A stretch of DNA of 64,000 nt, taken from contig CABUXV010000002.1 of the NCBI GenBank assembly GCA_902495595.1, positions 48,927 through 112,926 of the forward strand, read 5' to 3'. The notes beneath the pieces are model-generated. The model searched no databases. It was not told where the DNA came from and saw nothing but the letters and a program-made list of their open reading frames with translations. This document shows, piece by piece, positions 1 to 8,416 of this stretch (within the stretch, counting starts at the first letter, position 1; each line of letters opens with the position of its first letter). The DNA is from an uncultured Eubacterium sp. (GTDB lineage: Bacteria > Bacillota > Clostridia > Peptostreptococcales > Anaerovoracaceae). The translations under genes were made by a program, and so were the position numbers.

Positions 1-138
1 CTCCTTCTTCAAGATAGTGAGTACTTAGTAAATGAGAAAATTTATCATTAAAACGAAAAAGGGTGGAAGAATTAAATTGCCGGATATAAAATAAAACCAA
101 TGGAATAATTTGCATAATAAACTGCCGGGAGGTTAATT

Positions 139-219
139 ATGAAGAAACATAAATTCTGGTCGTATGCTATGGTTTTTTGTCTGGCAATGACCATGTATAC
201 AGGCTATAAACACAAATAG
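139..219 (+). CDS. Small single-pass membrane peptide (26 aa)
   Basis: A 26-residue reading frame starts at ATG 139 behind a good Shine-Dalgarno (GGGAGG). It has a basic N-terminus (MKKHKFW), a hydrophobic core (YAMVFCLAMTMY) and a basic C-terminus (KHK), so it is predicted to span or insert in the membrane once. Its TAG stop overlaps the Shine-Dalgarno of the DUF6110-type gene that starts at 231, which suggests translational coupling. I do not recognise a family. The placement suggests an accessory peptide of the metal-ATPase operon, but that is inference. Confidence 0.45.
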   Translation: MKKHKFWSYAMVFCLAMTMYTGYKHK

Positions 220-230
220 GAGGAATAATT

Positions 231-509
231 ATGTTAGATTGTTTGAATAAGATTGATGCTAAGAAATCAGGAATTTTTGCAGCAGGTGTATTGCTTGGTA
301 CGGCAGGTGTTAAAATTTTGGCAAGCAAAGATGCAAAAAAAGTTTATACTGCCTGCACGGCTGCGGCATTGAGAGCTAAGTCGTGCGTAATGAAGACCGC
401 AGCTAGTATACAGATGAATGCAGAAGATATATATGCAGAGGCTCAGCAAATCAATGAGGAGCGATATGGATATCAGGACAACGAGGAATCCGAAGAAGCA
501 GAAAAGTAA
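231..509 (+). CDS. DUF6110-type small protein next to metal ATPase
   Basis: A 92-aa protein with an N-terminal hydrophobic, glycine-rich segment (residues about 13-30, containing GVLLGTAGVKIL), then a helical region with conserved-looking Lys, Ala and Cys residues, and an acidic C-terminal tail (EESEEAEK). I recognise the pattern SKDAKKVYT...RAKxCVMK as DUF6110-like, a family of unknown function. The start has an AGGAGG site that overlaps the stop of the upstream peptide. A heavy-metal P-type ATPase follows, and I infer that this protein supports metal handling at the membrane. No catalytic motif is visible. Confidence 0.7.
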   Translation: MLDCLNKIDAKKSGIFAAGVLLGTAGVKILASKDAKKVYTACTAAALRAKSCVMKTAASIQMNAEDIYAEAQQINEERYGYQDNEESEEAEK

Positions 510-520
510 TTTTTTAAATA

Positions 521-550
521 AAAACACCTGTGGGTATCCGCAGGTGTTTT
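521..550 (+). terminator. Intra-operon hairpin between DUF6110-type gene and ATPase
   Basis: The perfect 10-bp arms AAAACACCTG and CAGGTGTTTT enclose a 10-nt loop and end in a short T run. The hairpin lies between two co-oriented genes, so it probably attenuates transcription into the ATPase or marks the end of a short abundant transcript. An alternative ATPase start at 530 would lie inside the stem and is unlikely for that reason. Confidence 0.7.
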
Positions 551-607
551 ATGATTTTCATCGATGAAGAAAATACAGAAATAGATAACGCAGGAAAGAG
601 GAACAGT

Positions 608-2680
608 ATGAAGTTTGTTATAAGACATGAAATTAAAGGCAGAATTCGTATTCATGCAATTCAAAATAAAATGTCCTGCAGACAGGCAGACACTATAAAA
701 TATTATCTTGAAAATAATCCGTATGTTGTATCAGTTAAAGTGCAGGAACGCATTCAGGATGTCGTGATACGTTATAATGGAAGCAGGGAAGAAATAATAA
801 AAATTTTAAAAGACTTTGACTATGGCAGCGCAAATGTTCCACAAGACTGTTTGCAGCATTCCGTACGCAATATAAATGGCGAGTATTGGGATAAGCTCGT
901 TAATCATATAGTGATGAGAGGAATCCATGTATTTTTTATTCCTTATCCTATAAGGGGATTCATAACAGCAGTAAAGGCTATAAGATATATTAGATTAGGA
1001 TTTAAGACTCTGAAAAGAAAAAAGTTGGAAGTACCTGTTTTAGATGCAGCAGCAATAAGTGTTTCGATGTTGAGAGGAGATTTTAAAACGGCAGGTTCTG
1101 TAATGTTTCTTTTGGGTATAGGAGAGATACTGGAAGAGTGGACTCATAAAAAATCTGTTGGAGATTTGGCTAAAAGTATGTCTTTAAATATTGGCAAAGT
1201 GTGGGTTTGTAATGAAGACAAAGAATTTTTAACGGAATCGGAGAATGTGAATATTGGCGATAATGTAAAGGTTCATATGGGCAGCGTTATTCCTTTTGAC
1301 GGTGTTGTAGTCGGAGGAGAGGCTATGGTTAATCAGTCATCGCTTACAGGGGAATCTGTACCTGTAAGGAAAACCGAAGAATCTTTCGTTTATGCAGGAA
1401 CAGCAGTTGAAGAAGGCGAAATAATTTTAAAAGTAAAAGAAACCGGCGGCGCAAGTAAATTCGAAAAAATCGTGACAATGATTGAAGAGACGGAAAAATT
1501 AAAGTCATCAGTTGAAGGAAAGGCGGAGCATCTGGCAGATAAACTCGTGCCGTATACATTGGCAGGTACTGTACTTGCTTGGATTCTTACTGGAAATGTA
1601 ACTAAGGCTTTATCTGTATTAATGGTTGATTTTTCATGCGCGCTTAAGTTAGCGATACCGATTTCAGTGCTGTCAGCAATGAAAGAAGCCGGAAATAATA
1701 AAATTACGGTTAAAGGCGGAAAATATCTTGAAGCCGTGGCTCAGGCAGATACGATAGTATTTGATAAAACGGGAACCCTTACAAAAGCGCAGCCGGAAGT
1801 TGCAGAGGTAATATCTTTTAATGAAATGGAAGAAAACGAACTTTTAAGAATTGCCGCATGCCTTGAAGAGCATTTTCCTCATTCAATGGCAAAAGCCGTT
1901 GTAGATGCTGCAAAGGCTAAGAATCTGGAACATGAAGAACTTCACTCAAAAGTTGAATACATAGTAGCTCATGGAATTTCTTCAACTATAGGTGACAGAC
2001 GTATAGTAATAGGCAGTCATCATTTTATATTTGAAGATGAAAAGTGCAATATTGACGAAAAGTACAGGAAAAGATTCGACTCCCTGCCGTCCGGTTATTC
2101 ATATTTGTATATGGCAATGGACGGCTGCCTGGCATCTGTAATATGCATTCAGGACCCATTGAGAAAAGAAGCCGCTGAGGTTATAGAATCTTTAAGGAAT
2201 TTGGGAATAAGCAAGATTGTAATGATGACGGGTGACAGTGAAAGAACTGCGAAAACCATAGCGAAAGAAGCGGGAGTCGATGAATATTATTCAGAGGTAC
2301 TTCCGGAAGATAAAGCAAAATTTATAGAATCGGAGAAAGCAGCAGGGCGGAAAGTTATAATGATTGGAGACGGCATTAATGATTCTCCGGCGTTATCTGC
2401 AGCGGATATAGGAATTGCAATAAGCGATGGAGCTGAAATAGCCCGTGAAATATCAGATGTTACTATAAGTTCGGATAACCTTTACGGTATAGTCACATTA
2501 AAATCGCTTAGCGACAAGTTAATGGAGCGAGTTGATAAAAACTATAAAAGCATTGTAGCAATTAACGGAGGACTTATAGCTCTTGGACTGGCAGGCATTA
2601 TTCAGCCTACATCTTCTGCGCTTCTTCACAATGCGTCTACACTAGCGATAAGCCTTAAAAGCATGAATAACCTTTTGTAA
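608..2680 (+). CDS. P1B-type heavy-metal-translocating ATPase, atypical SCALK membrane motif
   Basis: A membrane pump that couples ATP hydrolysis to metal transfer. From ATG 608 (AGGAAAGAGG site) it has 690 residues. The order is a short HMA-like N-domain without a CxxC pair (1-60), membrane segments, an actuator loop with TGES (about 247), the phosphorylation site DKTGTLT (about 386), MTGDS (about 541) and GDGINDSPAL (about 588). The transport helix normally carries CPC, CPH or SPC. Here it reads FSCALKLAIP (about 341-350), with no proline next to the cysteine, so the metal cannot be assigned from the classic motif. It follows the DUF6110-type gene. An upstream in-frame ATG at 530 was rejected because it lies in a hairpin. 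Confidence 0.93.
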   Translation: MKFVIRHEIKGRIRIHAIQNKMSCRQADTIKYYLENNPYVVSVKVQERIQDVVIRYNGSREEIIKILKDFDYGSANVPQDCLQHSVRNINGEYWDKLVNHIVMRGIHVFFIPYPIRGFITAVKAIRYIRLGFKTLKRKKLEVPVLDAAAISVSMLRGDFKTAGSVMFLLGIGEILEEWTHKKSVGDLAKSMSLNIGKVWVCNEDKEFLTESENVNIGDNVKVHMGSVIPFDGVVVGGEAMVNQSSLTGESVPVRKTEESFVYAGTAVEEGEIILKVKETGGASKFEKIVTMIEETEKLKSSVEGKAEHLADKLVPYTLAGTVLAWILTGNVTKALSVLMVDFSCALKLAIPISVLSAMKEAGNNKITVKGGKYLEAVAQADTIVFDKTGTLTKAQPEVAEVISFNEMEENELLRIAACLEEHFPHSMAKAVVDAAKAKNLEHEELHSKVEYIVAHGISSTIGDRRIVIGSHHFIFEDEKCNIDEKYRKRFDSLPSGYSYLYMAMDGCLASVICIQDPLRKEAAEVIESLRNLGISKIVMMTGDSERTAKTIAKEAGVDEYYSEVLPEDKAKFIESEKAAGRKVIMIGDGINDSPALSAADIGIAISDGAEIAREISDVTISSDNLYGIVTLKSLSDKLMERVDKNYKSIVAINGGLIALGLAGIIQPTSSALLHNASTLAISLKSMNNLL

Positions 2681-2694
2681 AATCAGCTCATAAA

Positions 2695-3255
2695 TTAATC
2701 AATTAAAATATTCATTTTACGCAGGGCATCTTTTATTAAATTGAAAGTGTTCTTGTCATTACAACTGATTCGGTGAAGATGGACTCCGTCGGTAAGGGAA
2801 CTTATAGGTGCGGAGTTCTTTTCTTTTTCGATTTTTTTTAAAAACATATCAACATCATATCTTGAAGAAAGATTCAGTTTGCCGGAAAGTTCACCATATA
2901 TAGCGTGTTCTATCGTAACATCGATAACCGTAGCTCCGAAGTCAACTATAGTATAAAGCTCGTCACGAAGCTGCCCGGAAGAATGCCTGCATGCAATTAT
3001 TTCTGTATTTAGAGGTTCGGGAATTTCTTTTGTCTGCATTATATAGCCTTTAGGAGTAGCTATTATATCCAGTCCTGAAGCTCTCAATATAGCAATATCT
3101 CCTACAATAATCTGCCGGCTGACGGAAAATTTTTCTGAAAGGTAGACGGCTGTTATAGGCTCTTCAGCTGCGGTAAGTTCTTCTTTTATAAGTTTACGTC
3201 TTTTTTCTGTGCTCGTATCGGCACTGTTTTGTTTTTTTTGCTGCTGACTGCTCAT
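2695..3255 (-). CDS. niaR: NiaR-type 3H-domain transcriptional repressor
   Basis: A 186-aa regulator. An N-terminal winged helix-turn-helix (about residues 20-75, with LSEKFSVSRQIIVGDI) is followed by a 3H domain (about 85-180) whose conserved histidines are visible in ACRHSS, TIEHAIYG and DGVHLHR. In characterised relatives this domain binds nicotinic acid or metal and represses niacin uptake and NAD synthesis genes. ATG 3255 was chosen because a GGAGG site precedes it; upstream in-frame codons lack one. It diverges from a PfoR-like membrane protein across a palindromic operator, which suggests local control of that transporter. The ligand is inferred. Confidence 0.85.
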   Translation of the reverse strand: MSSQQQKKQNSADTSTEKRRKLIKEELTAAEEPITAVYLSEKFSVSRQIIVGDIAILRASGLDIIATPKGYIMQTKEIPEPLNTEIIACRHSSGQLRDELYTIVDFGATVIDVTIEHAIYGELSGKLNLSSRYDVDMFLKKIEKEKNSAPISSLTDGVHLHRISCNDKNTFNLIKDALRKMNILID

Positions 3256-3284
3256 ATATTGTTTTACCTCCGTATTTTTTATTA

Positions 3285-3313
3285 ATAATATCATATTAGA
3301 GCTGTCGATTCAA
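3285..3313 (-). promoter_or_regulatory. niaR promoter
   Basis: On the minus strand TTGAAT and TATTAT are separated by 17 nt, about 30 nt upstream of the niaR start. The operator palindrome at 3322-3341 lies just upstream of this -35 element. Confidence 0.6.
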
Positions 3314-3321
3314 ATGTATCG

Positions 3322-3341
3322 ATAAGTGTCTTGACACTTAT
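3322..3341. promoter_or_regulatory. Operator palindrome between niaR and the PfoR-like gene
   Basis: The arms ATAAGTGTC and GACACTTAT flank a TT centre, giving a 20-bp dyad with perfect arms. The right half includes TTGACA, the -35 element of the rightward promoter, so a bound repressor would block polymerase. NiaR is the obvious candidate ligand because it is encoded next door. Confidence 0.75.
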
Positions 3342-3360
3342 TTGCTCGCTTTGATAAAAT
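3331..3360 (+). promoter_or_regulatory. Promoter of the PfoR-like transporter gene
   Basis: A consensus TTGACA is followed after 18 nt by TAAAAT. It overlaps the operator palindrome, which is what a simple repression circuit would require. Confidence 0.65.
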
Positions 3361-3411
3361 CAAAAGAACGATTTGATTTTAAAATACAGTAAGGAATATT
3401 GAGGAGAAGTT

Positions 3412-4482
3412 ATGGCGTTAAAAGAAAAAACAGGATTTTTTAAAAGAAAAGATATAGAAATTTCAGCAAAGCGTTATTTGCAGGATGCGTTGTCTGCAAT
3501 GGCATTGGGATTATTTGCTTCATTGCTCATAGGGGTTATATTTGATACAATAGGGGTTCAGACGGCGAATATTTTCGGCGATAATGGCATATCGGCATTT
3601 TTTGTTGAAATAGGAGCCGAGGCAAAGGCTTATATGGGAGCTGCTATAGGAGCTGCTGTAGCGTGGAGTTTAAAGGCTCCTCCACTTGTAATGTTTACAA
3701 GTGTGGTCGTGGGGATGATGGGAGCTAATATGACAGGATTTGGAATAGAAGTATCAGGAGGTCCTGCCGGAGCGTTTATTGCCGTAGCCTTGGGAGCTGA
3801 ATTCGGCAAAATGGTTTCAAAGGAAACAAAGGTGGATATTCTGGTAACACCGGCTGTTACACTGATAATAGGGGCGATAGGTGCGAAGCTTATAGGGTCT
3901 GCCATTGGATGGTGCATGTTAAAACTTGGCGAATTGATAATGACCGCAACAGAATGGCAGCCGTTTGTATTCGGAATAGTGATTTCTGTAGTTGTAGGTT
4001 TGGCGCTTACTGCGCCCATTTCAAGTGCAGCGTTGTGTATAATGCTGGATTTATCCGGTCTGGCAGCAGGAGCAGCGACAGCAGGATGCTGTGCGCAGAT
4101 GGTAGGTTTCGCTGCGGCAAGCTACAAAGAAAATGGAATCGGGGGTTTGGTCGCTCAGGGAATAGGAACTTCAATGCTTCAAATATCAAATATAATAAAA
4201 AATCCATGGATACTGCTTCCCGCAACATTGGCAGGTGCTGTTACAGGTCCTTTTTCAACCTGTATTTTCGGTATGACTAATATTGCGGTAGGAGCAGGAA
4301 TGGGAACATCGGGGCTTGTAGGTCAGATAGGAACCTTTACTGATATGGGGTTCAGTTTTGATACACTATGGAAAGTTTTGCTGATACAGATTATTCTGCC
4401 CGCTGTAATTACACTGTTGATAGACAGGCTGCTCCGGAAAGCAGGAAAGATAAAAGATGGAGATTATAAATTGGACCTGTAA
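3412..4482 (+). CDS. PfoR-like PTS EIIC-family membrane protein, putative NiaR-controlled transporter
   Basis: A 356-aa polytopic membrane protein with about nine hydrophobic segments and many glycine/alanine-rich stretches (GAAIGAAVAWSLKAPPL, GGPAGAFIAVALGAEFG). The pattern matches the PTS EIIC type 2 / PfoR family, long annotated as putative toxin regulators although they look like transporters. No phosphorylation domain is present. It starts behind a GAGGAG site. A promoter with an operator on its -35 and a divergent 3H-type niacin repressor suggest uptake of niacin or a related pyridine. That substrate is inference. Confidence 0.75.
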   Translation: MALKEKTGFFKRKDIEISAKRYLQDALSAMALGLFASLLIGVIFDTIGVQTANIFGDNGISAFFVEIGAEAKAYMGAAIGAAVAWSLKAPPLVMFTSVVVGMMGANMTGFGIEVSGGPAGAFIAVALGAEFGKMVSKETKVDILVTPAVTLIIGAIGAKLIGSAIGWCMLKLGELIMTATEWQPFVFGIVISVVVGLALTAPISSAALCIMLDLSGLAAGAATAGCCAQMVGFAAASYKENGIGGLVAQGIGTSMLQISNIIKNPWILLPATLAGAVTGPFSTCIFGMTNIAVGAGMGTSGLVGQIGTFTDMGFSFDTLWKVLLIQIILPAVITLLIDRLLRKAGKIKDGDYKLDL

Positions 4483-4509
4483 GCTTTAATTTTTAAAAGG
4501 AGATATTGT

Positions 4510-4992
4510 ATGGATTACGCAAAACCTGAAAAGGCTGCCATAAAGGCATGGCGGCTTGGAAGATCGATTGTTCTTGTTATTGTTTTTATCGTATTTCTTG
4601 TTTCCATTGCAGTGGCTGTAATGTATGACGGATTTGAATATATTGCTGTATGTTTGGCAGCCGGGGCGCTGTTTTTGTATAAGGCGGCAGGATGTTTTAT
4701 ATATCCTGTAATAGAGTATAAACAATGGAAATATATGATTTCCGATGAAAAGATAGAAATAATTCACGGGATTTTTTTTATAAAAAGAGATATAATTCCC
4801 GTAATAAGAATTCAGAACATAACCTTAAAGCAGGGACCTTTATACAGGCGATACGGACTTTATTCTGTTGTTATAGCGCTTGCCAGCGGGACTTTCGAAA
4901 TTGTAGGTCTAAATCTTGATACAGCTGAAGATATTGCAGAAAAGGTCAGAGAAAAGCTGTACAGCAGATTTCAGACAAAGGAGGAGCAATAA
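4510..4992 (+). CDS. Bacterial PH-domain membrane protein (YdbS-like)
   Basis: A 160-aa protein with two transmembrane helices (about residues 19-40 and 45-65), then a bacterial PH domain (about 75-150; pattern YMISDEKIEIIHGIF...IPVIRIQNITLKQGP...YGLYSV). This matches the first partner of YdbS/YdbT-type pairs, whose exact role is unsettled; in Bacillus they are linked to antimicrobial peptide resistance. AAAAGGAG precedes the start. The next gene starts one base after its stop and is another PH-domain protein, so the two probably form a membrane complex. Confidence 0.85.
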   Translation: MDYAKPEKAAIKAWRLGRSIVLVIVFIVFLVSIAVAVMYDGFEYIAVCLAAGALFLYKAAGCFIYPVIEYKQWKYMISDEKIEIIHGIFFIKRDIIPVIRIQNITLKQGPLYRRYGLYSVVIALASGTFEIVGLNLDTAEDIAEKVREKLYSRFQTKEEQ

Positions 4993-4993
4993 T

Positions 4994-6544
4994 ATGCTGT
5001 TCGGACCTCAGAAGGGAAGCCCTTTTACCATATTTGATAATTTCGCGGGAACTTTCGGAGTACCTATAACTGTAGTCATTTTGGCAGCTGTTTTTCAGAA
5101 TATGTCTGCTTTACTTGAAAATGGTATAGTTCTCATGATAGTTGTGATATCTCCTCTGTACAGACTGCTTACATATTTCTTTACGCATTATTCTGTAGAT
5201 GAGGATACTTTTCATGTGAAAAGCGGCATTTTTAATAAAAAGGAACTCGAAATACCTCTGGACAGAATAACAACTGTGGACTTTACGCAAAATCTCATTT
5301 TTCAATGGGCAGGCGTATACAGCATAAAAGTTGACAACGCCAGCAGTTATGGAGGAAATGGCGTCGGAAAAGTCAGCCTTGCACTTAAGAAAAACGATGC
5401 GGTGAGATTTAAGGCGCTGCTTCTTTCAAAAAAGGCGCTGAAAGAAAAACAAGAGGAAAAGTTTTCACAAATTTACAGAGGAAAGGATTATTGTGCCAAA
5501 ATACCTGTATCTGAAAATAATGTTTATGATGCACAGCTTGACAGGATTGAGAAGAGCAGGAAAGCCGTTCCCGCAAAAAATATCTTAATTATGGGGGCGC
5601 TTCAGTCAAAAGGCAATGCTGTGGCTCAGGTTATTTCAATTGCGGCAGTTCTTGCAGGTATGGTTAATATAATCGCAGGCAGAGATATAGGTATTGAAGA
5701 TACAATTATGGATTTGATTTTGTCTGTTTCAGGTATAGGAATAGCGGGAGCCTTAATACTGATATTTATAATTCTATCCACTGCTTTAGGAGCTTTATTT
5801 AATTTGATAAAGTATTATGGGTTTAGTATAACAAACGGGGAAAAATCAATATATTTAGAGTATGGTCTTTTCACAAAGAAAAATTATTCGTTGCTTAAGG
5901 AAAAGATTTCAGGTGCGGAATTTGTTCAGTCTCTTCCTATGAAATTTTTCGGTGTAGGATATCTTAACGTATTGGCTGTAGGCTACGGGGATGTGGAGTC
6001 TGTGGAGAAAGCCATGATATATCCATTGATATCAGAAAGAAAGCTTTACGAGTTTATATCAGAATATATACCTGAAATAAAACCTCCTGAAAATAAATAT
6101 GAGAAACCTTACAGAAGAAGCCTGCGGTATTTTTTCATATGTCCCAGATTTATTTTTTTAATAATGGTTTTTATTTCGGCGGTTTTATGTGAAATGAAAT
6201 TCGGTTTTATAAAAAATAATTTATGGTTTGACTGGATATGGTATGTATTCATATTATTGTTTATTCTGTCTTTATTATCTGTTATCGCAGAATACAAGAA
6301 TACTAAAATAAGCTGTGATAAAAACAATGTGCATTTTGTTACAGGAGGATTTACAAGAACTTTGACTGTTGTAAAAACGGATATGATAGAATCGGTAAGC
6401 GATAAAGCTCACAGATTAAAGCGTACAAAAGGTATAGTAACTATACATATGGGGATAATGGCTCCGGAGATGGATTCATCAAAGAGGATAAGAAATATGC
6501 ATCTTGATGCAGTTGAAAGCATAAAAAGAGTTATACATTATTGA
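4994..6544 (+). CDS. Multi-PH-domain membrane protein (YdbT-like)
   Basis: A 516-aa membrane protein with repeated two-helix-plus-PH-domain modules. One module has TVDFTQNLIFQWAGVYSIKV (about 95-115), a second lies around residues 270-350, and a third is at the C-terminus (TKISCDKNNVHFVTGGFTR). This architecture is typical of YdbT. ATG 4994 sits behind AAAGGAGGAG, whose spacing favours it over the longer in-frame start at 4916, which would overlap the preceding gene by 77 nt. Co-translation with the YdbS-like gene is likely. The biochemical role is unknown. Confidence 0.85.
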   Translation: MLFGPQKGSPFTIFDNFAGTFGVPITVVILAAVFQNMSALLENGIVLMIVVISPLYRLLTYFFTHYSVDEDTFHVKSGIFNKKELEIPLDRITTVDFTQNLIFQWAGVYSIKVDNASSYGGNGVGKVSLALKKNDAVRFKALLLSKKALKEKQEEKFSQIYRGKDYCAKIPVSENNVYDAQLDRIEKSRKAVPAKNILIMGALQSKGNAVAQVISIAAVLAGMVNIIAGRDIGIEDTIMDLILSVSGIGIAGALILIFIILSTALGALFNLIKYYGFSITNGEKSIYLEYGLFTKKNYSLLKEKISGAEFVQSLPMKFFGVGYLNVLAVGYGDVESVEKAMIYPLISERKLYEFISEYIPEIKPPENKYEKPYRRSLRYFFICPRFIFLIMVFISAVLCEMKFGFIKNNLWFDWIWYVFILLFILSLLSVIAEYKNTKISCDKNNVHFVTGGFTRTLTVVKTDMIESVSDKAHRLKRTKGIVTIHMGIMAPEMDSSKRIRNMHLDAVESIKRVIHY

Positions 6545-6600
6545 TTTGGAATTGATGTTAACTTGCGAGATGAAAAGATTAAAAAGCAATATATAAAACC

Positions 6601-6638
6601 AAAAAACGCAGCGGCACCGGTTGTGCTGCTGCGTTTTT
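6601..6638. terminator. Rho-independent terminator after ydbT-like gene
   Basis: The arms AAAACGCAGC-GGCAC and GTGCT-GCTGCGTTTT pair through about 15 bp with one wobble and end in a T run on the plus strand. The A run on the left makes it plausible on both strands, so it could also end leftward transcripts crossing the repeat array at 6721-6972. Confidence 0.85.
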
Positions 6639-6720
6639 ATAATGCAGAAATCTTGACTGTATTCAGTAACATGATCCGAAGAAAGAATCGGCAAAACGGA
6701 CTTCGTGTTACGAAGGGGAT

Positions 6721-6972
6721 TATCCAAAAGTAGAGTTTTGAAAGGTGTTTTGGATAAAAACACATGGTTTGGCTCGTTCGCTTTAGGGTAATTATCCAAA
6801 ATGTCCATAAAATGATCTGTTTTGGATATAAAAATGGGAAAATATACCAATGTTGCTGATTTTTTATCCAAAATGCTTTTATAAACGGCGTTTTTGGTTA
6901 TTGATAAAATTTTCACGATTCTTATATGCGAGATTTTATCCAAAAGCATGTTGCATATCGAAATTTTGGATA
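6721..6972. repeat. Array of four inverted-repeat units with exact 72-nt period
   Basis: Four units start at 6721, 6793, 6865 and 6937. Each is TATCCAAAA, 18 variable bases, then TTTTGGATA, giving a 36-nt hairpin-capable unit separated by 36-nt spacers. Seven of the eight 9-mers are exact; the second arm of unit three is TTTTGGTTA. The 18-nt centres and 36-nt spacers show no obvious similarity. The array fills most of the 525-nt gap between two convergent genes (ydbT-like and proA), where no promoter or leader is expected. The minus strand reads as a weak 24-residue repeat (LD[KN]...SK[TN]) but has no Shine-Dalgarno. I do not recognise the element. Confidence 0.85.
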
Positions 6973-7069
6973 TTTCTTTTTACCTGGATCCGCGATTCAT
7001 TTTCATGAAAGTCTTTTATGGCACTTACACTTGATGAGATAATTTTTTCGAGGTATCTATTCAGTTTCC

Positions 7070-8344
7070 TTATAAATCAACGAAGTGAAATGATGAATTG
7101 CCGTTTGCATAGTCTGATACAATTTGACCGCTGCCGACAAGTTTATATTTATAGGTTACCAGTCCGTCAAGACCTACAGGTCCTCTTGCATGTATTTTAC
7201 CTGTGCTTATTCCAACTTCTGCGCCGAAACCGTATCTGAAACCATCGGCAAACCTGGTGGAACAGTTCTGATAAACTCCTGCCGAATCAACTAAGGACAT
7301 AAACTTTTCTGCGGAATCTTTATCTTCCGTTATTATGCAGTCCGTATGATGCGAGCCATATCTGTTTATATGATTAATGGCTTCATCTATATTTTCAACT
7401 ACTTTTATGGACAGTATGTAGTCCAGATATTCTGTTTTAAAATCTTCCTCCTCAGCAGGTTCGCAAGGTATTAGAGCCATACATGAGGCGTCCCCTTTAA
7501 ATTTGATTTTTTTTGATGCTTCGTCGTAGAGAGCAGGAATAAGAACGTCGGCGATATCTTTGTGAACCAAAAGCGTTTCAGCCGCATTGCATGCTGCAAC
7601 ATACTGGGTTTTTGAATCAATTATTATAGGCACAGCTTTTTTTATGCTTGCGGCACCGTCAACGTATACGTGACAAATACCATCTGCATGGCCCATTACA
7701 GGTATTTTGGAATTTTCCATTATATACTGAACAAACTGATTTGAGCCTCTTGGTATAAGCAAATCTACGTAATCGTGACATTTAAGAAGTTCATCTATGC
7801 CGGCTCTGTCTTCAATAAGTACGGAAAAACCGTCGGGAAGTCCTGCCTTTACAGCTGCATTGTATATAGTATCAAAAAGTATTCTGTTAGTATTCTTTGC
7901 TTCGCTTCCTCCTTTGAGAATAGCGCAGTTTCCGCTTTTTATACATAGGGATGCTATCTGTACAAGTGCGTCAGGTCTTGATTCGAATATGACACCGATA
8001 ACACCTATAGGACAGGTTGTTTTTGTAAGTATTAAGTCTTTATCAAGTTCCCGTTTAAGCAGGTCTTTAAATAATGGGTCGTCCAAATCTATCAAATCAT
8101 ATATGCCGTCAATACATGTATCCAGTTTATGCTGGTCAAATGCAAGCCTGTTAATAATAGGACCTGCAAGAGACATTTCCTTTGCTGCTTCAAGGTCTTT
8201 TTTGTTTGCTTCAAATATAGCCTCGCGATTAGCCCTCAAGGCTTTTGCAATGTTATCCAAAGCTTCATTTCTGGTTTCCGAAGGAAGAGATGCCATAACA
8301 TAGCTGTCTTCCTTGGTTTTCTTTATACTGTCTATAAAGTCCAT
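7070..8344 (-). CDS. proA: Glutamate-5-semialdehyde dehydrogenase (gamma-glutamyl phosphate reductase)
   Basis: Second enzyme of proline synthesis: NADPH-dependent reduction of gamma-glutamyl phosphate to glutamate semialdehyde. The 424-residue length matches the family. Visible signatures are GVIFESRPDALVQIA (about 115-130), GGSEAKNTN, LIPRGSNQFV and the catalytic cysteine in CNAAETLLVH (about residue 250). AAAGGAT precedes the ATG at 8344. It is transcribed leftward, 1.8 kb from and opposite to proB-proC, so the usual proBA operon is split here. Confidence 0.97.
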   Translation of the reverse strand: MDFIDSIKKTKEDSYVMASLPSETRNEALDNIAKALRANREAIFEANKKDLEAAKEMSLAGPIINRLAFDQHKLDTCIDGIYDLIDLDDPLFKDLLKRELDKDLILTKTTCPIGVIGVIFESRPDALVQIASLCIKSGNCAILKGGSEAKNTNRILFDTIYNAAVKAGLPDGFSVLIEDRAGIDELLKCHDYVDLLIPRGSNQFVQYIMENSKIPVMGHADGICHVYVDGAASIKKAVPIIIDSKTQYVAACNAAETLLVHKDIADVLIPALYDEASKKIKFKGDASCMALIPCEPAEEEDFKTEYLDYILSIKVVENIDEAINHINRYGSHHTDCIITEDKDSAEKFMSLVDSAGVYQNCSTRFADGFRYGFGAEVGISTGKIHARGPVGLDGLVTYKYKLVGSGQIVSDYANGNSSFHFVDL

Positions 8345-8416
8345 AGTTTAATTATCCTTTCTGAATTGTTAGCTTATAAGATGTCTAAGGAGGATTGCCT
8401 CCCTAAATTATATAAA

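Noticed and set aside
530..607. Upstream start for the metal ATPase at 530
   Set aside because: The codon lies inside a 10-bp hairpin; ATG 608 has a proper ribosome site and gives the normal N-terminus.
3630..4280. Several overlapping frames (129 aa minus, 123 aa plus) inside the PfoR-like gene
   Set aside because: They are alternative-frame shadows of a repetitive Gly/Ala/Ile membrane protein.
6479..6949. 156-aa minus-strand frame over the 72-nt array, with a weak 24-residue repeat
   Set aside because: It has no Shine-Dalgarno, runs through a strong terminator and into the end of the ydbT-like gene on the other strand. The periodicity is explained by the DNA array.
6721..6972. CRISPR array with 36-nt repeats and 36-nt spacers
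   Set aside because: Only the outer 9 bases of each 36-nt unit are conserved; the 18-base centres differ completely, and no cas genes are nearby.
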